From Maribacter arcticus (lineage in GTDB: Bacteria; Bacteroidota; Bacteroidia; Flavobacteriales; Flavobacteriaceae), in assembly GCF_900167935.1 (NCBI RefSeq), contig NZ_FUYL01000006.1, positions 62,001 through 126,000 on the forward strand: a stretch of 64,000 bases of DNA, given 5' to 3'. The position numbers and the translations under genes are program-made. A model generated the notes under the pieces. That model saw only the letters and a program-made list of their open reading frames with translations. It did not search any database and was not told the DNA's origin. Below are positions 1 to 10,498 of the stretch, piece after piece; the first letter of the stretch is position 1; each line of letters begins with the position of its first letter.

Positions 1-2153
1 GGGCATTTTGCTTATTGGTCTCGTGCACGGCCATGGGTCAAAAGTTCAATACTCATGAAGTAAAATCTGGCGAAACTTTGGAAAGCATTTCTAAGTTGTA
101 CGGAGTTACACCTGCTAATATACTTCAGTATAATAAAGAGATAAAACAAGGTCAGCAATTAAGACCTAATACTATTTTGGTGGTGCCAGGAGCTAAAATT
201 GCTGCTAAGCCTGCTACTTCAGTTTCTGGTATTGCTAACAATAATATACAAGATTCTATTATTACAAGAGAACCAATTGGTTATACGACCCATAGAGTTA
301 GGAAAAAGGAAACTATTTTCGGTATAACGCAACAATATAAAATTACTGAAGAAGAGCTTAAAAAATATAATACCCAATTATATGCGTCTCCATTACAGAA
401 AAAGATGGAGTTGCGTATACCTAAGTATAGGGCTCCAAACAAAGAAGAGATTGGGTTGAATGAAAATGATTTTGAAAAATATATTGTAGCACAAAAGGAA
501 ACGCGATGGAGTATTGCTCATAAATATGGAATTACTATTGATAGTATGTTGGTGCTAAACCCGGGTTTATCTAAAACCAATAATTATCTTTCTGAAGGAT
601 ATGAGCTTTTGATGCCTAAAATTGCAGGTAGTAGTGTTCAAAATCAGGTAACCCAAATATATACTTCATATACGGTACCAGCTAAGATGAATTTTTATCG
701 ATTAGAGCAAGAATTCGGTGTAAAGTCAGATGAAATAGTTCGTTTAAATCCTGAAATTACAGAACGTGGCGGATTAAAAGAAGGCATGGTAATTCGTATT
801 CCTGAGCAGAAAGTAGAGACAGGGGTTATAAATACTGATAATTATATTTTCTATGAGGTTAAGCCAAAGCAAAATGAGTTTAGGTTAACTAGAAAATTTG
901 GAATGACCTGGGCAGAATTGGTACAATTGAATCCCGATTTAAAAGGCGGTCTAAAAGCAGGTATGGTTCTAAAATTACCAAAAGATAAAGTAGGTGATTT
1001 TGAAGTGAAGAATTCTTTGGTATTAGATAAGGTAAACTTAATTGATAGTATTAATGTTGCCATGGTGCCTAAAATATTATTCTTGTTGCCTTTTCGATTA
1101 GATAAGTTGAATTTGAGTGATAAGGAAGCAGTTGAGAAGGCTATTGATTCTAGAAAAGATATAAAATATAGTTTAGGTCTTTATTCAGGCGCATTAGTGG
1201 CAATTGACTCATTGAAATCTTTAGGGGTTTCAGTCGATATAAAAACGTTTGATAATCAATTAGATTTGGTTAAAACGAAGCAGATATTGCAAGGCGAGCA
1301 GTTAGGTGGGTATAGTGCCGTTTTTGGTCCTTTAGATATACCATCGTTAAAGGAAACTGCCGTACAAGCGGCTAAATTTAATATACCTGTGGTAGCGCCT
1401 ATACCTGCAAAAAGTGACATAAGTTTAAATAATGTTTTCTTCTCTTATACCGATGAAGAGGTGTTGTTAAAGCATTTGTTAGATTATGTTGAAACCAAGC
1501 ATGAGGAAGAAACAATATTGATTATTGCAGATGAAAACAGTAAAGTAGAACAAACTGCTATTCTAAAACGTTTTCCGAATGCTAAAGTGGTTGTTGTAAA
1601 GGAAGAAGAAAAGAATATAGGTATTAATAGAGATAAGCTACAAACACTACTTTCAGATAAAGTTCCTAACTGGGTATTTGTTGAATCTGATAATTATAAG
1701 TTGATAGCAAGTGTAGTGTCAATTTTAAATTCTTTCAACAATACTGCTTTTGATGCTGTGTTAGGCAAAGATAAAGTCAGCGTTCGAATGTTTACAACAG
1801 ATATGAACTCTGCTTTTGAGAATGATGTTATATCAAATACCCATTTATCAAATTTAAATTTTACGTATCCTTCGGTAAATCGTCAAGTAGCGAATAATTC
1901 ATTTGTTGAGCGTTACAGAAAACGTTTTGGGGATGATCCAGACAGATATGCAATTAGAGGATTTGACCTAACGTTTGATTTATTATTGAAGTTGGCTTAT
2001 AAAAACGATTTAATTGATGTTTCTAGATTTATTGGTGAAACAGAATATAATGGTAATAAGTTCAATTACGAGAGAAAAGGGATTGCTGGTTACTATAATC
2101 AATCATCTTATATAATGATGATTGATGATTTAAGAATTAAAGAGCTTGAATAA
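1..2153 (+). CDS. LysM-repeat envelope protein with periplasmic-binding-like domain (5' partial)
   Basis: Exported cell-wall-associated protein. The frame is open to the window edge: codons before the TTG at 15 read AFCLLVSCTAMGQ, the end of a signal peptide, so the true start lies upstream and the first bases are inside the gene. Five LysM modules follow (counted from that TTG, about residues 14-58, 92-136, 155-200, 219-263 and 280-325), each ending in an IP/VP-like strand. Residues about 355-712 look like a type-1 periplasmic-binding fold of the amino-acid ABC receptor type. LysM modules bind peptidoglycan; the ligand of the C-terminal domain is unknown, and no ABC transporter is adjacent. 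It is followed after one base by the OsmC gene, suggesting co-transcription. Confidence 0.85.
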   Translation, partial: AFCLLVSCTAMGQKFNTHEVKSGETLESISKLYGVTPANILQYNKEIKQGQQLRPNTILVVPGAKIAAKPATSVSGIANNNIQDSIITREPIGYTTHRVRKKETIFGITQQYKITEEELKKYNTQLYASPLQKKMELRIPKYRAPNKEEIGLNENDFEKYIVAQKETRWSIAHKYGITIDSMLVLNPGLSKTNNYLSEGYELLMPKIAGSSVQNQVTQIYTSYTVPAKMNFYRLEQEFGVKSDEIVRLNPEITERGGLKEGMVIRIPEQKVETGVINTDNYIFYEVKPKQNEFRLTRKFGMTWAELVQLNPDLKGGLKAGMVLKLPKDKVGDFEVKNSLVLDKVNLIDSINVAMVPKILFLLPFRLDKLNLSDKEAVEKAIDSRKDIKYSLGLYSGALVAIDSLKSLGVSVDIKTFDNQLDLVKTKQILQGEQLGGYSAVFGPLDIPSLKETAVQAAKFNIPVVAPIPAKSDISLNNVFFSYTDEEVLLKHLLDYVETKHEEETILIIADENSKVEQTAILKRFPNAKVVVVKEEEKNIGINRDKLQTLLSDKVPNWVFVESDNYKLIASVVSILNSFNNTAFDAVLGKDKVSVRMFTTDMNSAFENDVISNTHLSNLNFTYPSVNRQVANNSFVERYRKRFGDDPDRYAIRGFDLTFDLLLKLAYKNDLIDVSRFIGETEYNGNKFNYERKGIAGYYNQSSYIMMIDDLRIKELE

Positions 2154-2154
2154 A

Positions 2155-2559
2155 ATGACATCAAAAGTCACCTATAACGGAGAATTAAGAACAGAATGTA
2201 TTCATCTTAAATCGAATGATTCATTTGTAACTGATGCCCCTGTAGATAATAATGGCTTAGGTCAGGCATTTTCGCCGACCGATACGGTTGCTACTGGTTT
2301 AGCAAGTTGTATGCTTACCATGATGGGAATAAAAGCAAACGGTTTAGAGGTGAATTTAAAAGGTTCAACAGCGTCTGTTACCAAACACATGGCGACGACA
2401 CCAAGAAGAATCTCGAAAATTGAGGTGGAAGTTCATTTACCTGAGAAGGTATCTGAAAAAAATAGAAAAATTTTAAAGCACACTGCAGATACCTGTCCCG
2501 TACTATATAGTTTGCATCCAGATATAGAGAAAGTAATAACCTTCCATTGGGATTTATAG
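2155..2559 (+). CDS. OsmC/Ohr family peroxide-reducing protein
   Basis: Small cytoplasmic thiol peroxidase-like protein of the OsmC family, 134 aa from the ATG at 2155; a TTG nine bases upstream would overlap the previous stop and is less likely. The two family cysteines are visible: Cys52 in LASCMLTMMGI and Cys114 in TCPVLYSLHPD. Family members reduce organic hydroperoxides using these two cysteines; the substrate of this one is not readable. It starts one base after the stop of the LysM gene, and its end overlaps the next gene by 13 nt, so the three are probably one transcript. Confidence 0.9.
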   Translation: MTSKVTYNGELRTECIHLKSNDSFVTDAPVDNNGLGQAFSPTDTVATGLASCMLTMMGIKANGLEVNLKGSTASVTKHMATTPRRISKIEVEVHLPEKVSEKNRKILKHTADTCPVLYSLHPDIEKVITFHWDL

Positions 2560-3080
2560 TTAAAACATATCTCGTATTTTCTTTAATGACATTGTTCAAC
2601 GTTTTACATGTTCAAAGTCAAGAAGAGGTGATTTGGGAGCCCGGTTTTCGATTTACTTGGAATGATTTTAAAGGGCCTGTGCAAATTGGTTCGAGTGCTG
2701 CTGCAACAACCGCCAGTGGTATCAGTTATAACTTTTCAACATCCTATGAAAATAATGAGCTGAAAGTAGAGTATACGGTTGGTGCTTATTTTTATCCTAC
2801 ACGTTCTTGGTATAAGCCAGAGGTTTGTAATGATGTAACCTTATCGCACGAACAACTACATTTTGATATTACTGAGCTATATGCTCGTAAAATGCGTAAA
2901 CAATTAGCCATTACAAAGTTTACTGAAAATGTAAAAGAAGAAGTACGTAAAATTTATAAGACTACGCTTCGTCAACTAAACGATTTTCAAAACAAATACG
3001 ATTCGGAGACCAACTATTCTAGAAATTTAATTGTACAGGAGAGATGGGTGAATGAAATTGAGACTGTACTTAAAGACTAA
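2547..3080 (+). CDS. DUF922 family putative zinc protease, secreted
   Basis: Secreted protein of 177 aa with an N-terminal signal peptide ending near VQSQ and the zinc-protease signature HEQLH at residues 101-105 (preceded by VTLS and followed by FD), typical of DUF922 proteins, which are predicted periplasmic metalloproteases. No substrate is known. The start is uncertain: TTG at 2547 gives a full signal peptide and overlaps the OsmC gene by 13 nt, whereas the first in-frame ATG (2586) would leave only a very short hydrophobic leader. I prefer the TTG with translational coupling. A bidirectional terminator follows. Confidence 0.8.
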   Translation: MGFIVKTYLVFSLMTLFNVLHVQSQEEVIWEPGFRFTWNDFKGPVQIGSSAAATTASGISYNFSTSYENNELKVEYTVGAYFYPTRSWYKPEVCNDVTLSHEQLHFDITELYARKMRKQLAITKFTENVKEEVRKIYKTTLRQLNDFQNKYDSETNYSRNLIVQERWVNEIETVLKD

Positions 3081-3103
3081 TGAACTTTCGGGTATGACAA
3101 ATG

Positions 3104-3137
3104 AAAAAAAGCACTTCAGTTAGAAGTGCTTTTTTTT
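3104..3137. terminator. Bidirectional intrinsic terminator
   Basis: Stem AGCACTTC/GAAGTGCT with a 5-nt loop, an A7 run on the left and a T7 run on the right, so it can stop transcription on both strands. It sits between the convergent DUF922 gene (+) and the TIM-barrel enzyme gene (-). Confidence 0.85.
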
Positions 3138-3159
3138 GATTTAAATTTTTATGGTAACC

Positions 3160-4029
3160 CTACACATCACAAATAGTAACGCCTTGTTTTAAAGCTGCTA
3201 ATTTATCATCCCAACTTGGCACGAATTCTTGAGCAACATGACCTGTGTAACCTGTCTTTAAAATAGCCTTCATTACCGCTGGATAAAAAATCTCTTGTGT
3301 TTCATCAATTTCATGTCTACCTGGGTTTCCACCGGTGTGGTAGTGGCCGTAATACTGGTGATAATCTTCTATATTTCTAATGATGTCTCCTTCCATAATT
3401 TGCATATGGTAGATGTCATATAGAAGTTTAAAATTTTCTGAACCGATAGTTTCACAAAGCGATACGCCCCATTCAGATGTGTCGCACATGTAATCTTTAT
3501 GGTTCACCTTACTATTTAAAAGCTCCATTTGTATCACAACACCATGCTTTTCAGCTAGTGGCATAAGTTTTTTTAGTCCCTTTGCGCAATTGCGCAATCC
3601 GACTAAATCATCCATTCCATTTCTATTGCCACTAAAACAGATAAGGTTGGTATAGCCAGCTTCCGCTACTAAAGGAATAACTCTTTCATAATCAGCAATT
3701 AATTCTTCATGTAAAGAAAGGTCGTTCCAGCCTTTTTCTATGCCTAAACCAGCACCCCAACACATAGAGGCGTGAATATTGTATTTTTTTAGTAATGGAA
3801 ATTCCTCTGGGCCAACCAAATCAATAGATCTAATGTCTAGTTCTACTAAATTTTTAAGAAAATCCTCAAATGGTATCGTTCCATAACACCAATAACAAAC
3901 ACTATGGTTTATATTGTACTTTAATTTATCGGGTTGAGCATCCTTTTTATTGTTGGCGTTTGCCACTGAGGTAGTTAGGAATCCCACAGATGCAGCCGCT
4001 GAGGTTCCTATAAAATTTCTTCTTTTCAT
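3160..4029 (-). CDS. Exported sugar isomerase-like TIM-barrel protein (hydroxypyruvate isomerase family)
   Basis: 289 aa xylose-isomerase-like TIM barrel of the hydroxypyruvate isomerase type. It begins MKRRNFIGTSAAAS, a twin-arginine signal, so the folded enzyme is likely exported with its metal. Probable metal ligands are visible in the order expected for the fold: Glu in QMELLNSK, Asp in LLYDIYHMQ, His in GHYHTGG and Glu in VAQEFVP. Family members isomerise or epimerise hydroxy-keto sugars or acids; the substrate here is unknown. It is monocistronic, with a bidirectional terminator downstream and a divergent DUF3820 gene upstream. It may belong functionally with the DUF1080 and Gfo/Idh/MocA genes further right. 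Confidence 0.85.
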   Translation of the reverse strand: MKRRNFIGTSAAASVGFLTTSVANANNKKDAQPDKLKYNINHSVCYWCYGTIPFEDFLKNLVELDIRSIDLVGPEEFPLLKKYNIHASMCWGAGLGIEKGWNDLSLHEELIADYERVIPLVAEAGYTNLICFSGNRNGMDDLVGLRNCAKGLKKLMPLAEKHGVVIQMELLNSKVNHKDYMCDTSEWGVSLCETIGSENFKLLYDIYHMQIMEGDIIRNIEDYHQYYGHYHTGGNPGRHEIDETQEIFYPAVMKAILKTGYTGHVAQEFVPSWDDKLAALKQGVTICDV

Positions 4030-4077
4030 GTTGATTAAATTGTTGATTCCTTAAAGATAAATTTTTTAGATTTAAAA

Positions 4078-4311
4078 ATGGAAATAAATCCTGATAAGCA
4101 AAAGTTAATAGAATTGGCCCATTACCGAATGCCTTTTGGTAAACACAAGGGTAGGTATTTGGTGGATCTACCTGAGCCATATTTGGTGTGGTTTCAGCAA
4201 AAAGGATTTCCTAATGGTAAATTGGGAGATTTATTGCGTTCTATGCTAGAAATCAAAACAAATGGGCTAGAATCCATAATTCGAAAAATACAAAAACATT
4301 TTCCGAAGTAA
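4078..4311 (+). CDS. DUF3820 family small protein
   Basis: 77 aa cytoplasmic protein with the DUF3820 hallmark MPFGKHKG followed by LPEPYLVWF near residues 18-42. The family has been linked by annotation to quorum-sensing-regulated virulence factors, but its biochemical role is not established. It starts 48 bp from the divergent TIM-barrel gene and ends 59 bp before pyrG. No signal peptide or membrane segment is visible. Confidence 0.85.
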   Translation: MEINPDKQKLIELAHYRMPFGKHKGRYLVDLPEPYLVWFQQKGFPNGKLGDLLRSMLEIKTNGLESIIRKIQKHFPK

Positions 4312-4337
4312 ACTCGTAAAGTTCTAACCTCAATTTG

Positions 4338-4345
4338 TAACTTTG
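4338..4345 (+). promoter_or_regulatory. Possible -7 promoter element of pyrG
   Basis: TAACTTTG matches the Bacteroidota -7 consensus TAnnTTTG exactly and lies 25 nt before the pyrG ATG, giving a short leader. No clear TTG is seen at the expected -33 spacing, so the call rests on one element. Confidence 0.3.
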
Positions 4346-4370
4346 TGTCCCGTAACATAGAAATCTATAA

Positions 4371-6008
<1,638 letters not shown>

Positions 6009-6076
6009 ACTTCATATTTGGGCATATATTTGCTTTCTTTAAAATCAAATATTCCCAATTAATTTAGAAATACCAC

Positions 6077-7930
6077 ATGGAAGAAAAGAAATTTGATGTA
6101 CAATCCATCATAGGCTTCGTTCTTATTTTTGGAATACTGATCTTCATGTTTTACCAAAATCAACCGACTCCAGAAGAGGTAGAGGCAGAAAAGGCAAAAC
6201 AAGAGCAAGTTGAGGCTGTAAAGACATCTGAGAATTTAGAAACAGAAACTGTAATTGATGAAGTTCCTCAGTTAGATTTGCAAGATTCAACAGCTGTAGC
6301 CAATTATCAAGGTAAATTGGGTGCATTTGGCTTTACTAAACCATCTAATTCTACAACGATATTAGAGAATGATGTACTTCTTTTAAAGATTAGTAATAAA
6401 GGAGGGCAGATAATAGAAGCGAAAATGAAAAAATTCGTAACCTATGATTCTGTGCCGGTTTACTTGATAAAGGATGGAAATGCTTCTTTTGGTTTAGATT
6501 TTTCTACTGCTGATAATCGCGTTTTAAACACACAAGATTTATATTTCGAACCGGCCATTACGAATAATAACGGTAATCAAGTTCTTTCTTTAAAAGCTAA
6601 AACATCTAACAATCAATATTTAGAATATAGATATGAGATGAAACCTAATGAATATCTGGTCGATTTTACGATTAAGTCAAAAGGTTTAGATAACGTAATA
6701 AGTTCTAGCAAGCCAGTTCAATTAGATTGGAAGTTAAAAGGTATACGTCATTCAAAAAGTATTCAATACGAAAATCGGTATACACGTTTAACGTATAATC
6801 ATGAAGATGATAAAATAAGTAAGCTTTCGGAAGGTAGTGATGATGAAGAAACAGAAGAGGATGTAAAATGGATATCGTATAGACAGCATTTCTTTAGCAG
6901 TATTCTTGCTGCTGACCAACCTTTTAAAAGTGGTGATTTAACCTCTGTAAATTTAGTTGAGGAAGAGAGTAGAACTTTCGGATTTACGAAAAAATATGAG
7001 TCTGTTTTACCTTTGGAATTAGAAGGAGGAGAGATATCAAAGGATTTACATTGGTATTTTGGACCAACAGATGTTGATACGCTGTCTCAATATGAAGACT
7101 TAGGTTTGGTTGATTCCATTCCGTTTGGTTGGGGAATTTTCGGTTGGATCAATCGATATGTATTTACACCGTTCTATTCTTTAATTAGTACATATTTTCC
7201 TTATGGTATTGCGATAGTTATTATGACTATTTTGGTTCGTTTGGCGATGTCACCTGTAACGTATAAGTCTTACCTATCTCAAGCAAAAATGAAGGTGTTG
7301 AAACCTGAAATTACCGAGCTAGGTGAAAAGTTTAAGGACAACGCTATGAAAAAGCAGCAAGAGACCATGAAATTATATGGTAAGGCTGGTGTTAGCCCCA
7401 TGAGTGGTTGTATACCTGCGGTAATACAGATGCCTATATTTTATGCGCTTTTCATGTTTTTTCCGACATCATTTGCGTTACGACAGAAATCGTTTTTATG
7501 GGCAGATGACCTTTCATCTTTCGATACTATTTATCAATTTCCTGAAGGTTTTTCAATACCGTTTTACGGGGATCACGTTAGTTTATTCCCAATCTTGGCA
7601 TCTATAGCTATCTTTTTCTATATGATGATGACTACTGGTCAGAATATGCCAACTCAGCCAGGTATGCCGAACATGAAATTTATCATGTACTTAATGCCGT
7701 TTATGATGTTGTTTTTCTTTAACAACTATGCGAGTGGATTGTCATTGTACTATTTTGTATCTAACATGATTACAATTGGTATAATGCTAGTTATCAAGAA
7801 TTTCATTCTTGATAATGATAAAATTCATGCCCAGATACAGGAAAATAAAAAGAAACCTAAGAAAGAGAACAAGTTTCAGAAGAAAATGCGTGAAATGATG
7901 GAGCAGGCAGAATCTAATAAGAAGAAATAG
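6077..7930 (+). CDS. yidC: Membrane protein insertase YidC
   Basis: 617 aa YidC/Oxa1 insertase, which helps inner-membrane proteins insert with or without SecYEG. Residue ~8-25 is the first membrane helix, residues ~80-340 the periplasmic domain, then the conserved membrane core starts near FGWINRYVFTPFYSLIS and includes VSPMSGCIPAVIQMPIFYALF and SGLSLYYFVSNMITIG. The tail is very lysine-rich, as usual, and would contact ribosomes. The usual neighbours rnpA and rpmH are absent here; the partner is pyrG. A strong terminator follows. Confidence 0.97.
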   Translation: MEEKKFDVQSIIGFVLIFGILIFMFYQNQPTPEEVEAEKAKQEQVEAVKTSENLETETVIDEVPQLDLQDSTAVANYQGKLGAFGFTKPSNSTTILENDVLLLKISNKGGQIIEAKMKKFVTYDSVPVYLIKDGNASFGLDFSTADNRVLNTQDLYFEPAITNNNGNQVLSLKAKTSNNQYLEYRYEMKPNEYLVDFTIKSKGLDNVISSSKPVQLDWKLKGIRHSKSIQYENRYTRLTYNHEDDKISKLSEGSDDEETEEDVKWISYRQHFFSSILAADQPFKSGDLTSVNLVEEESRTFGFTKKYESVLPLELEGGEISKDLHWYFGPTDVDTLSQYEDLGLVDSIPFGWGIFGWINRYVFTPFYSLISTYFPYGIAIVIMTILVRLAMSPVTYKSYLSQAKMKVLKPEITELGEKFKDNAMKKQQETMKLYGKAGVSPMSGCIPAVIQMPIFYALFMFFPTSFALRQKSFLWADDLSSFDTIYQFPEGFSIPFYGDHVSLFPILASIAIFFYMMMTTGQNMPTQPGMPNMKFIMYLMPFMMLFFFNNYASGLSLYYFVSNMITIGIMLVIKNFILDNDKIHAQIQENKKKPKKENKFQKKMREMMEQAESNKKK

Positions 7931-7963
7931 TAATATCTCATTTTAGTTTAAACTAATAAAAAG

Positions 7964-7993
7964 AAAAGCCCTTTCAAATTTGAAAGGGCTTTT
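7964..7993. terminator. yidC terminator
   Basis: Long near-perfect palindrome: AAAAGCCCTTTCAAA pairs with TTTGAAAGGGCTTTT, with essentially no loop beyond the central AATT. It lies 34 nt after the yidC stop. Confidence 0.85.
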
Positions 7994-8231
7994 GCCATTG
8001 ATTAAGGATTGGTTTGGTAAGATTTGGGATGGTAAATATGTAATTAATTTCAAGTTCTTAAAAAAGTTAGTTGTCAAGGGGAGTTTATTGTATGCTAAAG
8101 GAGTGTATACTGATGTTTGGAAAATAATTTTTACTTATTTGTTGAGAATAAAATAGTGTTGTTTGAAACTAGCTCAATTTGTATCTTCATTTCAGACGAT
8201 ATATGTACAATAGATAATTATTCTAAGAAAT

Positions 8232-8264
8232 AAAAAGGCCACAATTTTATACTGTGGCCTTTTT
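8232..8264 (-). terminator. Terminator of the fasciclin gene
   Basis: Stem AAAAAGGCCACA/TGTGGCCTTTTT with a 9-nt AT-rich loop, 20 nt beyond the end of the minus-strand fasciclin gene. It could also act on the plus strand. Confidence 0.85.
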
Positions 8265-8283
8265 GTTTATAAAGTGAATGAAG

Positions 8284-10155
8284 TTAATTGTTTGTATTTG
8301 GAATCATAACTGCATTGATAGCATGTATAACTCCATTATTTGCTTGAACGTCAACGGCAATAATACCAATTTCAGTATTACCCGAACCATCTGTAATAGT
8401 AACATTGCTGTCGCTATCTATAGCAAAAGTTAGAGTGTCACCTTCTAAGGTAGCAGGCGAGGTTAAACCATTGCTTAAATCTCCTGAAACAATATTAGCA
8501 CCGGCAATAACATGATGATTCAATACTGCTGTTAAAACATCTCCACTAGGTATTTCTGCTAAGGCTGCAAATGCATCGTTAGTAGGTGCAAATACAGTAA
8601 AAGGTGCAGGACCCGTTCCGTTAGGCGTACTTAAAACACTTACGAAATCTGGTTGACCTTCTGCAGTTAAAGCTCCAACAAGTGAGCTGAAGTTAGGGTC
8701 TGCTGTAGCGAAAGTAACTACACTTGGTAAGTCGATTACAGTATCCACAGCATGAATAATTCCGTTAGTGGCAACTATGTCAGCAGCTGCTACCGAGCTC
8801 ACTCCATTTAATTTCACTCCGTCATCAACATTCACATAAATACTCAAATTGTCACCATCTGCATTAGTAGCTGCAGTATTAAAATATGTATTTGAAAGAC
8901 TGGCTGCATTAGCGGCAGCGCCAGAAATCACATGATTGGCCAAAATGCTATTTAACTCGTTATCTGAAGGATTTGTAAAATTGTTAAATGCAGAATTTAG
9001 AGGAGCAAATACTGTAAAGTCAGTTTCTAAATCGGATAATAATGTAGTAAATGTTGTGTTGTTGTTAGCAGTAAGAGCACCTACTAAAGATGTTAAATTA
9101 GGGTTTGCAACCGCATGATCTACAATATTTGGAAGTCCAATTACAGCATCAACAATATGCACTACACCATTAATTGCTTTATTATCTGCTGCAGTTACTG
9201 TAGAAGTTCCATTAAGAACTACACCATCTTCTATATTGATAAACATGCTAAGATTGGCATCGTTAGGACCGGCAGTTGATAACGAGGAAACATATCCTGT
9301 AGACAAATCGGTTGATAGATTTGTACCAGCTACAACATGGTTAAGTAAAACCTGAGTTAGTATTTCAGTAGGAATTTCATCAAGGCTATTAAAATTGTTG
9401 GCAACTAAAAAGGCTTCGAAAGCATCATTGGTTGGAGCGAAAACAGTAAAAGGTCCACCGCTTGCCAATACTGTTGGTAAGTCACCATCAGCCGCAACCA
9501 GCGCATCTACTAAAATACTTAAACTTGGTACAGAAATCGCTAAATCTGTAATTGACGTTAATAGGACATCACTTAAGGCATCTAGAGCCTCTTGAGGAAT
9601 TAATACTTTATTAATGATATGTACAATACCGTTTTCTGTTTCTACATCAGCTGTAGTTACTGTAGCAATTTCACCAGCAGCATCTGTAAATGTAACGCCG
9701 TTAGTTATGCTTACGGTAAGGTTTTCACCTTGTAATGTAGTGATAGATTGACCTTCTGTTAGTGCGCTTGAACTTACCGCTGCACCAGAAACAACATGAT
9801 ATTTTAGAATGGTGGCTAATAAATCTTGTAACTGTTCACTATTGAAATCATCTAGAGAATCAAATCCGTCTAATCGAGCTAACAATTCGGTAAATGCCTC
9901 GTTTGTAGGGGCTAAAACAGTAAATGGACCTTCACTACTTAAAGCAGAAATTAAGTCATTGTTCGCACTCTCATCAGCTTTCGCCAAAGCGGAAACTAAA
10001 GCGCTTAAAGCACTTGTTTTCTGCGCTGCTTCAACAATATTATCGTTATCTATTATAATAATGGGTTTTTCATTGTCATCATCGCTACAAGATGCCGAGA
10101 AGATTAGCAGCATTACCATTGCTGTAGATTTTAGAATTTTACCGAAATTTTTCAT
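8284..10155 (-). CDS. Fasciclin lipoprotein with four FAS1 domains
   Basis: About 623 aa from the ATG at 10155 (MKNFGKIL); a start 24 bp upstream would only lengthen the leader. A lipoprotein signal ends LLIFSASC, followed by an acidic SDDDNE tail, which in flavobacteria often accompanies surface exposure. Four FAS1 domains follow, each with the conserved PFTVFAPTNDAF-like H1 motif and a later NGVIHxI-like H2 motif (roughly residues 40-190, 197-345, 350-480 and 485-620). FAS1 domains mediate adhesion or matrix interactions. The domains are similar enough to suggest internal duplication. The gene is monocistronic with its own terminator. Confidence 0.9.
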   Translation of the reverse strand: MKNFGKILKSTAMVMLLIFSASCSDDDNEKPIIIIDNDNIVEAAQKTSALSALVSALAKADESANNDLISALSSEGPFTVLAPTNEAFTELLARLDGFDSLDDFNSEQLQDLLATILKYHVVSGAAVSSSALTEGQSITTLQGENLTVSITNGVTFTDAAGEIATVTTADVETENGIVHIINKVLIPQEALDALSDVLLTSITDLAISVPSLSILVDALVAADGDLPTVLASGGPFTVFAPTNDAFEAFLVANNFNSLDEIPTEILTQVLLNHVVAGTNLSTDLSTGYVSSLSTAGPNDANLSMFINIEDGVVLNGTSTVTAADNKAINGVVHIVDAVIGLPNIVDHAVANPNLTSLVGALTANNNTTFTTLLSDLETDFTVFAPLNSAFNNFTNPSDNELNSILANHVISGAAANAASLSNTYFNTAATNADGDNLSIYVNVDDGVKLNGVSSVAAADIVATNGIIHAVDTVIDLPSVVTFATADPNFSSLVGALTAEGQPDFVSVLSTPNGTGPAPFTVFAPTNDAFAALAEIPSGDVLTAVLNHHVIAGANIVSGDLSNGLTSPATLEGDTLTFAIDSDSNVTITDGSGNTEIGIIAVDVQANNGVIHAINAVMIPNTNN

Positions 10156-10498
10156 GTTTTCAAATTTATTGTTTAACAATTTTTAAACTAAACTAAACAA
10201 AATATTAGATGTAAAAATTAACGATATGTTAAAATAAATGTAGTTTTAAACTGATTGTAGTAAAAAAAATCGTCTGTAGATATTGATTTTATAAGCTTTG
10301 TGGAAAATATTGACGTATTTATTGTTTAACTATAATTTATAAAAGTTTAACATTTTTAATAGTGTAGTTGGGTATGAATTATAATTTTATTTTAGTTTCT
10401 ATGCGAATAAGGTTATATCAAATAGTGAAAATCTTGTCAATTATAAAAAAGTAATCCTGAAATGAAATTTTGTAATTTTGTTACGACAAAATGCATAG
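10156..10498. other. AT-rich divergent intergenic region
   Basis: 343 bp between the divergent fasciclin gene and mnmA. The fasciclin leader side holds a 6-bp inverted repeat ATTGTT-T-AACAAT (10168-10180) and three tandem TAAAC units (10184-10198). Before mnmA there is TAATTTTG at 10473-10480, a -7-like element without a well-spaced TTG. No gene or RNA is recognised. Confidence 0.5.

Larger units (their letters stand above)
7931..8283. other. Intergenic region with two terminators
   Basis: 353 bp between convergent yidC and the fasciclin gene. It holds the yidC terminator at its left end and the fasciclin terminator at its right end. The roughly 240 bp between them contain no gene I can support; a frame from TTG 7998 stays open for about 50 codons but has no ATG and resembles nothing I recognise. 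Confidence 0.6.

Noticed and set aside
7998..8154. Open frame of about 50 codons starting TTG (reads DWFGKIWDGKYV near its start)
   Set aside because: No ATG, no recognisable family, and it starts a few bases after the yidC terminator; chance in AT-rich DNA is as likely.
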